The notes beneath the pieces were generated by a model that saw only the letters and a list, made by a program, of their open reading frames with translations, searched no databases and was not told the origin of the DNA. DNA of 64,000 bases from assembly GCA_026417135.1 (NCBI GenBank), contig JAOADV010000012.1, positions 1-64,000 of the forward strand, read 5' to 3'. Of the stretch, positions 1-9,381 are shown in pieces; within the stretch, counting starts at the first letter, position 1; each line of letters opens with the position of its first letter. Source of the stretch: Ignavibacteria bacterium. GTDB lineage: Bacteria > Bacteroidota > Ignavibacteria > Kapaibacteriales > UBA2268. Made by a program: the position numbers and the translations under genes.

Positions 1-397
1 TGTTACTTCAAAAAGAGGTTCTAATTACTTCGCCTGTTTTATAATTTCCCTTAAAATGTTTTGATTTTTGCTAATACTTCCTGAAGATATTTCAATTTTA
101 ATGAATAATACTAACATTTCTCTTTCTGGTAGGAAAGAGTTTATTTCAATTTAAATTATGCGATTCCAAATGTATATTTTCGAGAGTGAAATTTGGCGAA
201 ACTCAAATTTTAGTATCATAGTCTTTAATTATAAAAGAACGAAAAATTTTTTTAAATTTGTATTTTAATTAATTTTCAATTATTTGCATAAAATAGATAT
301 TGAAGATAACAAATTTTATACAAAACTTCAACGAAAAAAGATTTTACCTTGATAATCTTGGTATTTTAAAATTTTTCATAAATACAAAAGCTGAAGA
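1..397. other. Gap upstream of korA, no gene seen
   Basis: This 397-base stretch is very AT-rich and holds no open frame that I can support on either strand. It contains one hairpin (listed separately) and presumably the korA promoter, although I see no exact copy of the TAATTTTG box used elsewhere in the window. The end of an upstream gene may lie to the left of the window. Confidence 0.5.
122..141 (+). terminator. Possible intrinsic terminator
   Basis: A perfect 7-bp stem (CTCTTTC and GAAAGAG) closes a 6-nt loop and is followed on the plus strand by a T-rich run. It could end a gene transcribed from left of the window. The stem has few G-C pairs, so it would be weak. Confidence 0.35.
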
Positions 398-2236
398 ATG
401 GAGAGAGAAGTAATTTATTTGGAGGATGTTACAATTCGCTTTGCTGGCGATTCGGGCGATGGAATGCAATTGACCGGCTCGAGATTTTCCGATACTAGTG
501 CATTTATTGGTAGTGATGTTAGTACATTTCCGGATTATCCATCGGAAATTCGAGCACCAGAAGGAACCCTTTACGGTGTAAGTGCATATCAAATTCATTT
601 TGGTTCGAAAGGCGTTTATACACCGGGCGACCAAATCGATGTTTTAGTTGCTATGAATCCCGCCTCGCTCAAAGTCAATCTGCCTTTTTTACGAAAGAAA
701 GGGATTTTAATTGTTAATACTGCAAACTTTACTGAAAAGAATTTAAAGCTTGCAAAATACCAAACAAACCCGCTCGAAGATGGTTCGCTGAAAGATTATC
801 AACTTTTTAAGATTAACTTTAACGAAATTGTCTATGAACTTCTTAAGAATTCCGGGTTAACCCCAAAACAAATTGACAGAACAAAGAACATATTTGCGCT
901 TGGCTTGACCTATTGGCTTTTCGACTTGCCCCTTTCTACAACAGAAGATTGGATAAGGAAAAAATTTGGAAAAAGGGAACAAATAGTCGAAGCTAATTTA
1001 AAGGTTTTACGTGCGGGTTATGAATATGGTGAATTCAATGAACTTTTTGCTGTTCGTTATAAAATTATCCCGAAAAAGCTCGAACCGGGAGTTTATCGCA
1101 ATATAACTGGGAACGAAGCTGCAGCGCTTGGTTTGGTTGTTGCAGCTGCCAAAGCTAAACTACCATTGTTTTTAGGGTCATATCCGATAACGCCAGCATC
1201 CGAAATTCTCCATTTTATCTCCGAGTATAAGCCTTACGGAGCTCTCCACTTACAAGCGGAAGATGAAATAGGTGGTATTACAAGTGCGATTGGTGCTGCC
1301 TATGGTGGAGCTTTGGCTGCAACTTCAACTTCTGGACCCGGTCTCTCGCTCAAAGTCGAAGCAATTGGTTTGGCCGTTATGTTAGAATTACCGTTGGTTA
1401 TTATCGACGTTCAACGTGCCGGTCCAAGCACTGGTATGCCGACAAAGATGGAGCAAGCCGACCTTTTCTTGGCTGTTTTCGGGCGACACGGAGAAGGGCC
1501 GGTTCCAGTTCTTGCTGCTGCAACTCCGACCGATTGCTTCGATATGACACTTGAAGCGGCAAGAATTGCAATAAAGTATATGACTCCTGTAATACTTCTA
1601 ACGGATGGTTACTTAGGACAGAGCTCTGAAGAATGGAAAATACCCGACCTTGACTCAATTCCCGAAATTCCTGTTAAATTCTACACCGATAGCGATTATC
1701 TTCCATATAAAAGAGACCCAGTAACACTTGCTCGGGCTTGGGCAATACCTGGAACTCCTGGTCTTGAACATCGAGTAGGTAGTTTGGAAAAAGAAGATGT
1801 TACTGGAATTGTAAGCCACGACCCTTTAAATCACCAGAGGATGGTTGAACTTCGAGCAGAAAAAGTTGCGAGAATTCAAAATGATATACCCGATGCAGAA
1901 TTGTGGGGCTACGAAGATGCTGAACTCTTACTCGTAGGTTGGGGAAGCACCTACGGGGCAATAAAAGCCGCTTTCGACCGACTTATCGAACGAGGGGAAA
2001 GGCTTGCATACGTTCATCTTAAATATTTGTTCCCATTCCCCAAAAATCTTGGCTCGATAATAGAAAAATTCGATAAAATTCTTGTCCCCGAAAACAACTT
2101 GGGACAACTTGCTTATATGTTAGAAGCAAACTTTTTAAAACGAGTTATCAGATATCATAAGATTCAAGGTAGGATTTTCTTATCTACCGAAATTGAAAAT
2201 AAAATCCTTGAAGTTTTGAATAGGAGGAGGAATTAA
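398..2236 (+). CDS. korA: 2-oxoacid:ferredoxin oxidoreductase, alpha subunit with fused gamma domain
   Basis: This 612-residue protein has a gamma domain first (about residues 10-190, with the GDSGDGMQ start typical of that domain) and the pyrimidine-binding alpha domain after it (from about residue 235, with YPITPAS near 262). With KorB it would oxidatively decarboxylate a 2-oxoacid to acyl-CoA and reduce ferredoxin in the cytoplasm; run backwards it can serve the reductive TCA cycle. The domain order and the two-subunit layout fit the 2-oxoglutarate (Kor/OorA) type best, but pyruvate or branched-chain oxoacids cannot be excluded from sequence. It ends one base before korB, so the pair is an operon. 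No ferredoxin or delta subunit gene is adjacent. Confidence 0.9.
   Translation: MEREVIYLEDVTIRFAGDSGDGMQLTGSRFSDTSAFIGSDVSTFPDYPSEIRAPEGTLYGVSAYQIHFGSKGVYTPGDQIDVLVAMNPASLKVNLPFLRKKGILIVNTANFTEKNLKLAKYQTNPLEDGSLKDYQLFKINFNEIVYELLKNSGLTPKQIDRTKNIFALGLTYWLFDLPLSTTEDWIRKKFGKREQIVEANLKVLRAGYEYGEFNELFAVRYKIIPKKLEPGVYRNITGNEAAALGLVVAAAKAKLPLFLGSYPITPASEILHFISEYKPYGALHLQAEDEIGGITSAIGAAYGGALAATSTSGPGLSLKVEAIGLAVMLELPLVIIDVQRAGPSTGMPTKMEQADLFLAVFGRHGEGPVPVLAAATPTDCFDMTLEAARIAIKYMTPVILLTDGYLGQSSEEWKIPDLDSIPEIPVKFYTDSDYLPYKRDPVTLARAWAIPGTPGLEHRVGSLEKEDVTGIVSHDPLNHQRMVELRAEKVARIQNDIPDAELWGYEDAELLLVGWGSTYGAIKAAFDRLIERGERLAYVHLKYLFPFPKNLGSIIEKFDKILVPENNLGQLAYMLEANFLKRVIRYHKIQGRIFLSTEIENKILEVLNRRRN
2223..2230 (+). 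promoter_or_regulatory. Strong Shine-Dalgarno site of korB
   Basis: GGAGGAGG lies 7 nt before the korB ATG and overlaps the last codons of korA. Such a strong site is unusual in this window, where most genes have only A-rich leaders. It fixes the korB start and may keep the two subunits in balance. Confidence 0.7.
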
Positions 2237-2237
2237 A

Positions 2238-3287
2238 ATGCAAACCTTAATTGATGAAGTATTAAGTAGCAAACCAGTTCAAACAATCGAATATACCCCT
2301 AAAGATTTTAGGTCTCCCTTAGAAGTACGTTGGTGCACGGGTTGCGGTGGGTATTCAATCCTTGCGGTTGTTCAACGAATTCTTTCTGCTTTGAAAATAC
2401 CACGTGAAAAAGTTACTTTTATCTCTGGCATTGGTTGTAGTAGCCGGTTTCCATATTATGTTCAAACTTATGGTATCCACGGTATTCACGGAAGAGCTGT
2501 GGCAATTGCCTCTGGACTTAAGATTGCTCGACCAGACCTTTCCGTTTGGATAGCTACTGGTGATGGCGATTGTATGAGTATTGGGGGTAATCATATGATT
2601 CACGCAGCACGTAGAAATATAGGTCTAAAAATCTTGATGTTCAATAACGAAATTTATAGTTTGACGAAAGGGCAAGTCTCCCCAACTACTAAATTTAAAG
2701 AACCAACTAAATCTTCGCCTTTTGGGAATATCGATTATCCGTTCAACCCAGCTTCCCTTGCGTTAGGTTCAGGTGCAACTTTTGTTGCAAGGACATTCGA
2801 TAGAGACCCAAAACATATGCAAACGGTTCTCGAAAGGGCTGCTTTGCACAACGGTTTTGCTTTCGTAGAAATATATGCCAACTGTGTCATATATAACGAT
2901 GGTGCATTCGACCAATTTACATTACTTGAAAATCGAAAAGAAAACTCGATAATGCTCGAGCATGGCAAACCTTTAATCTTTGGAGAAAATAACGACAAAG
3001 GAATTCGGCTCGATGGGTTCACTCCAACAGTTGTTTCTCTAACCGATGGCAAATGGAGTGTTAATGATTTAATTGTTCACGACGAAAAGGATTCAACCTT
3101 GGCGTTTATTCTTGCCAATATGACTTACAATCCAAATGTCCCGCGACCTTTCGGAGTTTTTCAAGCAATTGAAAAGCCAAGTTATGAACAGCTTGTTATC
3201 GAACAAATACAAGAAGCCAAAGCACGTTACCCCGAAGCAACTCTCGAAACACTTCTTCGCGGCGAGGATTATTGGGAGATAAAATAG
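2238..3287 (+). CDS. korB: 2-oxoacid:ferredoxin oxidoreductase, beta subunit
   Basis: This 349-residue subunit binds thiamine diphosphate. An early WCTGCGG motif (about residues 32-38) carries the Cys pair common in these beta subunits. GIGCSSR follows, and the TPP/Mg motif GDGDCMSIGGNH sits near residues 109-120. It pairs with KorA to form the catalytic heterodimer. Length and motif order are normal for Kor/OorB-type proteins. The start is set by the strong Shine-Dalgarno site. The gene is followed by a 570-base convergent gap holding a hairpin repeat, so the operon probably ends here. Confidence 0.92.
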   Translation: MQTLIDEVLSSKPVQTIEYTPKDFRSPLEVRWCTGCGGYSILAVVQRILSALKIPREKVTFISGIGCSSRFPYYVQTYGIHGIHGRAVAIASGLKIARPDLSVWIATGDGDCMSIGGNHMIHAARRNIGLKILMFNNEIYSLTKGQVSPTTKFKEPTKSSPFGNIDYPFNPASLALGSGATFVARTFDRDPKHMQTVLERAALHNGFAFVEIYANCVIYNDGAFDQFTLLENRKENSIMLEHGKPLIFGENNDKGIRLDGFTPTVVSLTDGKWSVNDLIVHDEKDSTLAFILANMTYNPNVPRPFGVFQAIEKPSYEQLVIEQIQEAKARYPEATLETLLRGEDYWEIK

Positions 3288-3856
3288 AAGTAAAGGGAAG
3301 CTGACAATAACAAAATAAACAGAAGTCTCATTAATCATAAAGGTTGGATATCATTAGAGCTGTGTTCATTATTATTTAACCCAATTTTCGTGATACTGAT
3401 GCTGATTATATAAACATTTACCTCGTTTCATAAGTATCATTTCCATTGAAATTCCAAACTTCTTGCGAATAAAACAGCATAGTGAGTTGTTTTTGGTGTT
3501 CGAATTGAAAATCTTTAGTAGAATTTTGGTAACATAACGCTTATCGTATTTTATTAATATTAGCAAGAAATAATTTATTAGCACATTGAAAGTTCATTGT
3601 TCCCACAAAGTTGCAAAAGCAACCTTGCTTTTAGAACGACGGCAAGGATGCCGTCGCTACTTCATTGCATAGGGTTGAGAGCTTGTGCTACCTAATGTTA
3701 AGGAGGAATCTTGATATCTTTATAGAATGATAAATAAAGCGAAAGAAGAATAATGGCAAATTTCGTGATTAATTCTTTGTTTCAACAATAAAAAAAATTC
3801 AAACAAGTATTATATGAAATTCTTTTCCTTCGGTAATGATTAATGTGAAATATTAA
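3288..3856. other. Convergent gap between korB and queC
   Basis: This stretch has no supported gene. A minus-strand 70-codon frame (3372-3584) has low-complexity composition and no recognisable homology. The only clear structure is a multi-hairpin repeat at 3609-3692, which has a second copy near 27.0 kb. Transcription from korB (+) and queC (-) would meet here. Confidence 0.6.
3609..3692 (+). repeat. Multi-hairpin dispersed repeat, copy 1
   Basis: About 84 nt match copy 2 at 27018-27102, with 35 identical bases in a row (3635-3669). It holds a stem AAAAGCA/TGCTTTT (3615-3632, loop ACCT) and a perfect 8-bp stem CGACGGCA/TGCCGTCG (3637-3656, loop AGGA). A third hairpin, clear in copy 2, is decayed here. 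It lies between convergent genes, so it could act as a two-way terminator or be a non-autonomous element. Confidence 0.75.
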
Positions 3857-4549
3857 TCACAAATAATTAGGTTTTCGTAAATATTTCAATGGGTCTTCGG
3901 CGCCAGCTTGTTGGAAACCGCGAAGCCGGAGTGCACAAGAATCGCATTCCCCGCAAGCAAATTCAATTTCTTTATAACAACTCCAAGTTAATTCGAATGG
4001 GACGCCAAGTTCCAAGCCAAGTAATACTATATCTTTCTTCGACATATTTATTAAAGGTGTCATAATTTTAATATTAGTTTCTGGTTTTGTTCCTTCATTT
4101 ATAGCCTTTTCGAATGCTTCGAAAAAACTTTTGCGACAGTCTGGATAACCACTACTATCCGCTTCGACTGCTCCTATAAAAATAGCATTTGCAGAAACTA
4201 CTTCTGCCCAGCTCGCTGCGATGGAAAGTAAGTTGCCATTTCTAAAAGGGACATATGTTCTGGGAATCATCTTTCGTTCGAAATTTGCCAATTCAATTTC
4301 AATTGATGGTTCTACAAGTGCCGAGCCCCCAATTTTTTTTAAATAGTCGATTGAAACTATTAAGCTATTTTCAATTTTGTAATAAGAGCATAATTCTTTA
4401 AAGGCACGCAATTCTCTTTCTTGGGTTCTTTGCTCGTAAGTTATATGCAAAGCGAAAATTTCGTAGTTTTGGTTTATAACAATAGCAGCGGTAACAGCTG
4501 AATCCATACCACCGCTCATCAAAACAACAGCTTTTCGGGAATTTCCCAT
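3857..4549 (-). CDS. queC: 7-cyano-7-deazaguanine synthase
   Basis: QueC converts 7-carboxy-7-deazaguanine to preQ0 with ATP and ammonia, a step towards queuosine in tRNA. The PP-loop SGGMDS is at residues 12-17. The C-terminal zinc site shows four cysteines (C191, C199, C202, C205 in the 230-residue form). I place the start at 4549 because it forms a TGATG overlap with the accC stop; an ATG three codons upstream (4558) is also possible. It is co-transcribed with the biotin carboxylase gene, to which it has no obvious metabolic link. No other que gene is visible in the window. Confidence 0.93.
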   Translation of the reverse strand: MGNSRKAVVLMSGGMDSAVTAAIVINQNYEIFALHITYEQRTQERELRAFKELCSYYKIENSLIVSIDYLKKIGGSALVEPSIEIELANFERKMIPRTYVPFRNGNLLSIAASWAEVVSANAIFIGAVEADSSGYPDCRKSFFEAFEKAINEGTKPETNIKIMTPLINMSKKDIVLLGLELGVPFELTWSCYKEIEFACGECDSCALRLRGFQQAGAEDPLKYLRKPNYL

Positions 4550-6063
4550 CAAAACCACCTACGGAAAAGCTGGCCCCTTATCTTCCATTTGTTTTTTCCA
4601 ATCGAAGTAGAGGTATTCGAGGCATTTAGATTAGTATAACTCGATTTTTCTTCATTATGTATATAGGTCGATATAATTGCAAGTTCGTTTAAAATTTCCT
4701 CATCTTTCTTGTGTAAAACAGAAAAATCGAAATCATTTTCGAGAAATCCAGTATCGTAATCACCTTCGAGAAATCTGGGGTGAGTTAGAACAGAGCTTAG
4801 AAAAGGTATTCCAGTCTTAATCCCTATGATTTTGAAATCATTTAACGCACGCAACATAATCGAAATAGCTTCGGAACGAGTTCTTCCATAGGTTATCAAC
4901 TTAGCGATTATCGGGTCGAAGTGGATAGTAACTTCGCTACCCTGCTCGATTCCAGAATCGAGCCGAACACCTTTGCCAGTTGGTTCTCTCAAAAATTCTA
5001 TCCGACCCGTGTCGGGAAGAAAATTATTAAATGGGTCTTCTGCATTTATTCTACATTCAATCGAATGGCCGCGAAAGACCACATCTTCTTGCCGAAAAGA
5101 CAATGGCTTTCCGCTTGCAATATTGATTTGTTCTTTGACTATGTCGAAACCAGTTATGAACTCTGTAACGGGATGTTCAACTTGCAAACGGGTATTCATT
5201 TCGAGGAAGTAGAAATTTTTATTTTTATCGAAAAGGAATTCTACCGTTCCCGCATTAAAATATTCAACTGCCCGGGCTGCGCTGATGGCAACATTTCCCA
5301 TCTTTTGACGAAGCTCCTCGTCCAAAACTGTCGATGGTGCTTCTTCAATTACTTTTTGGTGGCGTCTTTGGATAGAACAATCCCTTTCGCCAAGATGAAC
5401 ATAGTTGCCATATTCGTCGCCGATAACTTGAATTTCTATATGTTTTGGATTTTCGAGAAACTTTTCGATATAAATTGAACCATCCCCAAAAGATTTCAAG
5501 GCTTCACGCTGTGCTGACTCGAAATTTTCTTTGAAATCATCTTCGCGAAAAACCTTACGCATACCTTTTCCACCACCACCAGCGGAAGCTTTCAAGAGTA
5601 TAGGGTAACCTATTTTCCGAGCAATTTCGAAAGCGGAGTCCAAGTTTTCAATTGGCTGTTTTGTACCTGGAACAATCGGTACACCAGCCTTTTCCATCAG
5701 TTCTCTGGCACGAGTTTTCGAACCCATCGCATCAATCGAGTATGGTTTCGGTCCGATAAACTTTATTCCAGCATCCAAACAAGCTTGGCTAAAAGGTGCT
5801 CGTTCGGATAAAAATCCATATCCCGGATGAATTGCTTCGGCTCCACTTTTTTTAGCTACATCAATAATTTGTTGAATATCAAGATAAGCGGCTTTCGGTT
5901 GCACCGAAAAGATTTCGTAAGCATAATCGGAGTAGCTCACATACGCAGCAGATTTGTCAACTTTGTGATAAATAGCAACAGTTTGAATACCAAGTTCGTG
6001 GGCTGCTCGAATAATCCTAACAGCAATTTCGCCGCGATTTGCCACTAAAATTCTTTTAAACAT
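4549..6063 (-). CDS. Biotin carboxylase subunit (acetyl/propionyl-CoA or pyruvate carboxylase type)
   Basis: This biotin-dependent carboxylase subunit carboxylates biotin using ATP and bicarbonate. It opens with MFKRILVANRGEIAVRI, and shows the ATP-grasp glycine loop SAGGGGKGMR and the EMNTRLQVEHPVTE signature. At 504 residues it is longer than classic AccC (about 450) and its extra C-terminal tail (about 55 residues, ending in RRWF) resembles propionyl/acetyl-CoA carboxylase alpha subunits without the biotin domain. No biotin carrier or carboxyltransferase gene is nearby. An in-frame start at 6084 exists, but a TAATTTTG box at 6089-6096 would put the transcript start near it, so 6063 is preferred. 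Confidence 0.88.
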   Translation of the reverse strand: MFKRILVANRGEIAVRIIRAAHELGIQTVAIYHKVDKSAAYVSYSDYAYEIFSVQPKAAYLDIQQIIDVAKKSGAEAIHPGYGFLSERAPFSQACLDAGIKFIGPKPYSIDAMGSKTRARELMEKAGVPIVPGTKQPIENLDSAFEIARKIGYPILLKASAGGGGKGMRKVFREDDFKENFESAQREALKSFGDGSIYIEKFLENPKHIEIQVIGDEYGNYVHLGERDCSIQRRHQKVIEEAPSTVLDEELRQKMGNVAISAARAVEYFNAGTVEFLFDKNKNFYFLEMNTRLQVEHPVTEFITGFDIVKEQINIASGKPLSFRQEDVVFRGHSIECRINAEDPFNNFLPDTGRIEFLREPTGKGVRLDSGIEQGSEVTIHFDPIIAKLITYGRTRSEAISIMLRALNDFKIIGIKTGIPFLSSVLTHPRFLEGDYDTGFLENDFDFSVLHKKDEEILNELAIISTYIHNEEKSSYTNLNASNTSTSIGKNKWKIRGQLFRRWF

Positions 6064-6088
6064 TATAATTTCAAAAGTTAACAAAATT

Positions 6089-6096
6089 CAAAATTA
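6089..6096 (-). promoter_or_regulatory. -7-like box TAATTTTG, accC-type gene
   Basis: On the minus strand this reads TAATTTTG, an exact match to the Bacteroidota -7 consensus TAnnTTTG, 25 nt before the preferred start codon. I see no well-spaced -33 TTTG. Confidence 0.45.
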
Positions 6097-6202
6097 CGAA
6101 TTCTATACTATATGGAATTACTTAATTTTTCGCAAATAGTAGTTATAAGCATTTTAAATAAAAATGAAAATGTTTGTATTTTTGTTTTTTTGAGGGTGTG
6201 AT

Positions 6203-6610
6203 ATGGCTTTTATTACTTGGAATGATTCTTTTTCTGTTGGTATTGCAAAAATTGATAATCAACACAAGCGGCTTATTCAAATCATCAACAAACTCGACGA
6301 TGCAATGAAAGAAGGGAAAGGCAAAGAAATCCTTTCCGAAGTCTTGAATGAGCTGATACTATATGTTAACACTCATTTCAAAACCGAAGAAGAATATATG
6401 ACGCAGTACAACTACGATGAGTATGAACAACATCGCTATGAACACGAAAAATTAACCGACGAAGTTAAAAGGTTCTATGATGATTTTAAAGGTGGCCGCG
6501 TAGTACTTTCGGTTCAAATTATGAATTTCTTACGCAATTGGTTAATGGACCACATTGTCGTTAAGGATAAGAAGTTAGGCAAATTTTTAAACGAAAAAGG
6601 CTTAAATTGA
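6203..6610 (+). CDS. Bacteriohemerythrin
   Basis: This is a 135-residue four-helix protein that binds O2 at a non-haem di-iron site. All the expected ligands are present: H21, H58 and E62 (HFKTE), H77 and H81 (HRYEH), H117 and D122 (HIVVKD). It has no signal peptide, so it is cytoplasmic, and may store, deliver or sense oxygen. The length is typical of stand-alone bacterial members. Its stop codon overlaps the start of the secreted peptidase downstream, so both are probably made from one transcript. Confidence 0.93.
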   Translation: MAFITWNDSFSVGIAKIDNQHKRLIQIINKLDDAMKEGKGKEILSEVLNELILYVNTHFKTEEEYMTQYNYDEYEQHRYEHEKLTDEVKRFYDDFKGGRVVLSVQIMNFLRNWLMDHIVVKDKKLGKFLNEKGLN

Positions 6611-7989
6611 AATACATTAATTTTTTATTTCTTTTCATTTCCCTGCCTTTGTTTTCTTGGCAGGGAGAAGTAAACAATTTAATTTCTCGCCCATATCTTT
6701 CGAATCGTCACATTGAATTTTTGCAACGAATTTGCGACGAAGCGGGAGGGCGACTTGCTGGAACCTGGGAAAACGAAAAAGCTTTGTCAATCTTGAAAGA
6801 AATGGCAAAGGAAGATGGATTAGATGTAAGGTTCGAGCAATTTCAGTTTCCGGGATGGCTCCGAGGAAATGATTCTTTATTCAGTCTTAAACCTCGATTC
6901 AAAGAGTTGCGATGCGTGGGGCTCGGTTATAACGCTCCTTCCGAACCAATCGAAGCAGAAGTTGTTTATGCGAATTTTGGATATACAGATAACTACGAAA
7001 CTTTGGATGTGCGAAACAAAATTGTACTTGTAAATCAAGAAAGGCCACCAAACCGCGAAGAGCTTCTGCGCTACGAAGCAATCGAAATTGCAAGTAAGAA
7101 AGGTGCAAAAGCAATACTCTTTATAAATAATAAAAATGGTGGGCTTTTACTTGCTGGTGTCGGGAATTTTCAAGGCACACCAAACCCTATCCCAGCATTT
7201 AGCATTACCTACGAAGACGGACAGTACCTTCTTCGTTTAATCCGAAAAGGAATTAAACCAATCGTTTTTGTAAAAAGTAACTCGGTTTGTGTTCAATCCA
7301 CATCACACAACGCGATTTATACCATACCCGGAAAATTAAAGCAAAAAATCGTAGTTGGAGCACATATTGATTCTTGGGACATAAGCCAAGGTGCTGTCGA
7401 TAATGGGGTTGGTTCTGCTGTTCTTTATGGCTTAGCCCTTAACTTATCTCAATATAAAGATTATAAATATACTATTGAATTTGTCTGGTTCAATGCCGAA
7501 GAATTAGGCCTTTGGGGTTCGAAAAGATATGTCGAAAAACATAACAAAGATGTAGTCTTAGCTATCAATTTAGATATGCCTGGCGACCCGCGTGGAATTA
7601 ACTTAATGGGATTTGATTACTTAAGGCCTTTTTTCGATTCAACTTTAGCTAAGATAAAAGGGTTCAATTTGGAAAATGGAGTTCAAAATTCTCCTTGGAC
7701 AAACAGCGACCATATGTATTTTATGTTCGAAGGAATACCTTCTCTAACAATGCTTGGGTGGATGGAAGAATCAATGTATCGCCATTACCACGATTTCGGT
7801 GATTATTTCGATAAAGTTAACAAGAACTACATTACAAATGCTATTGCGTTCCTTTCCGTAGTAATTTATTCATTGGCAAACGATTTCAACGATTTCAAAA
7901 GATTGAGTAGAGAAGAAGTAAAAAATTTATTGAAAAAACACAACTTGGAAAGTCGACTTCGCAAACAAAAAGAATGGATTTTCGATTAA
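6607..7989 (+). CDS. Secreted M28-family metallopeptidase with PA domain
   Basis: This exported zinc aminopeptidase-like protein (460 residues) has a signal peptide over about the first 18 residues, a PA-type insert in the first half, and a C-terminal M28 catalytic domain. Ligand candidates are H253 and D255 (GAHIDSW), D265 (VDNGVG), E298/E299 (NAEELG) and the later Asp and His in LDMPGD and NSDHMYF. The start must be TTG at 6607, overlapping the hemerythrin stop (TTGA): the next Met is near residue 66 and would remove the signal peptide. It resembles the carboxypeptidase Q-like branch of M28. The substrate is unknown. Confidence 0.85.
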   Translation: MKYINFLFLFISLPLFSWQGEVNNLISRPYLSNRHIEFLQRICDEAGGRLAGTWENEKALSILKEMAKEDGLDVRFEQFQFPGWLRGNDSLFSLKPRFKELRCVGLGYNAPSEPIEAEVVYANFGYTDNYETLDVRNKIVLVNQERPPNREELLRYEAIEIASKKGAKAILFINNKNGGLLLAGVGNFQGTPNPIPAFSITYEDGQYLLRLIRKGIKPIVFVKSNSVCVQSTSHNAIYTIPGKLKQKIVVGAHIDSWDISQGAVDNGVGSAVLYGLALNLSQYKDYKYTIEFVWFNAEELGLWGSKRYVEKHNKDVVLAINLDMPGDPRGINLMGFDYLRPFFDSTLAKIKGFNLENGVQNSPWTNSDHMYFMFEGIPSLTMLGWMEESMYRHYHDFGDYFDKVNKNYITNAIAFLSVVIYSLANDFNDFKRLSREEVKNLLKKHNLESRLRKQKEWIFD

Positions 7990-9218
7990 GCAAGATTTGT
8001 TGTGCTAATCAACTTGATTAGCGTAATTTCTGGTGGTAAACCAGCACGGACTGGTACGCCAACCATACCGATTCCAGTGTTAACATAGATACTTTGGTCG
8101 CCATCGGAATACAACCCAGCATATTGCTTATAGAAAAACGCAGCTGGAGAAACCTTTGAGTTGAATATTTCGAAAGCGATTTGACCTCCGTGTGTGTGTC
8201 CGGATAGCATTAAATCCACTTTCCTTTTTCGTCGAACCGAACGGTCCCAATTTGTTGGGTCGTGCGATAGCAATATGATAATCTCATTAGGGTCGAGCCC
8301 ATTTAAGGTTTTATCTAAATCTCCATAATTCATTCTGAAACTTGTATTGTCCATTCCAGCAATTTGAAGAACCGAATTGCCAAAACGAAATACCCGATTT
8401 TCGTTAACGAGAATATCGATACCAAGCGATTGTAATTTTTTGATAAAATTTGTGAATTCGCTATCTTTCATATAATGCTCGTGATTTCCTGGGCAAGCCA
8501 AAACAGAAATATTGGCTCGTATCGATTTGAAAGAATCTTCGAGGTAATCAATCTCTTTTGGAGAAAAATTTATAAAATCCCCAGTAATAAATACGAAATC
8601 TGGTCTTAATGAATTTATGATGAAAACCACAATATCGAAAAATTCCTTTGAAGGAATAGAACCAGCGTGAATATCGGAAATTTGGACGAACTTAACATCG
8701 CTTAAAGTCGACGGTAGATTATTGATTGGAATATCAACATAAGTAACCTTTGGGTTTAGACTGGTGCGAAAGGATTCGTGGGCAAGAGCTAAATATGGTG
8801 TTCCAATGGCTCCCCAACCCAATGCAGTAATCAACTTTCGTCGGCCCTCATTTACTACTTGATTTTCTACTTTTGAACTTTTCGATGCTTTTTTCAATTT
8901 GTTGACTAAATTCCTAAAAGGGGTGGTTAGGACAATTACAATAAATATAAGTAACTTAGGAAGATACCAAAATGTTAAAAAGTAATTACTGAAGACAGTC
9001 AAACTTGTTGGGATTGGATTGGTCCATCGTAGGATTGAATTAACCAACAGCCACAAACCAAATAGAGGAATAGAATAAAGATAGAACTTAGGCAAAAGTG
9101 GATTTAGATTTCTTGAAAAAACAAACCTTTTGAACCTATTGTAAAGATAGATATCGACAAAGATTAAAATCGAATTTATTATGATAATAGTAAATATTAT
9201 CAAAGTTACTTGTATCAT
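7986..9218 (-). CDS. Membrane-anchored metallophosphoesterase
   Basis: This 410-residue protein has about three to four N-terminal membrane segments (residues 1-115), then a basic linker and a calcineurin-like phosphoesterase domain. The metal-binding blocks are DIHAG, GDFINF, GNHEHY and GHTHGGQ, all in the usual order. The architecture matches the YkuE/YaeI group, some of which act on UDP-2,3-diacylglucosamine or other phospho-substrates; I cannot assign one. It is convergent with the M28 peptidase and their stop codons overlap by 4 nt. It appears to be transcribed alone. Confidence 0.85.
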   Translation of the reverse strand: MIQVTLIIFTIIIINSILIFVDIYLYNRFKRFVFSRNLNPLLPKFYLYSIPLFGLWLLVNSILRWTNPIPTSLTVFSNYFLTFWYLPKLLIFIVIVLTTPFRNLVNKLKKASKSSKVENQVVNEGRRKLITALGWGAIGTPYLALAHESFRTSLNPKVTYVDIPINNLPSTLSDVKFVQISDIHAGSIPSKEFFDIVVFIINSLRPDFVFITGDFINFSPKEIDYLEDSFKSIRANISVLACPGNHEHYMKDSEFTNFIKKLQSLGIDILVNENRVFRFGNSVLQIAGMDNTSFRMNYGDLDKTLNGLDPNEIIILLSHDPTNWDRSVRRKRKVDLMLSGHTHGGQIAFEIFNSKVSPAAFFYKQYAGLYSDGDQSIYVNTGIGMVGVPVRAGLPPEITLIKLISTTNLA

Positions 9219-9381
9219 ATGATGCGAAAGTTAAATTAAAATTAACGAAAAAGGTTAATAAAAATTATCGAAAAGAAAGCTACCTTCTTTTTTTGTAAAC
9301 AATTGTAAATCAATTTTCTCAATACGAAAACTTGCGATTTATTCGTTGGATACTAAGCAAAAAGGTCAGATGTTTTTGTGC

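Noticed and set aside
3372..3584. 70-codon minus-strand frame in the korB-queC gap
   Set aside because: Low-complexity composition, no Shine-Dalgarno site, no recognisable domain, and it sits in a convergent gap where chance frames are likely in AT-rich DNA.
3609..3692. CRISPR-like repeat
   Set aside because: The hairpin element occurs once here and once far away; there is no regular repeat-spacer series and no cas gene.
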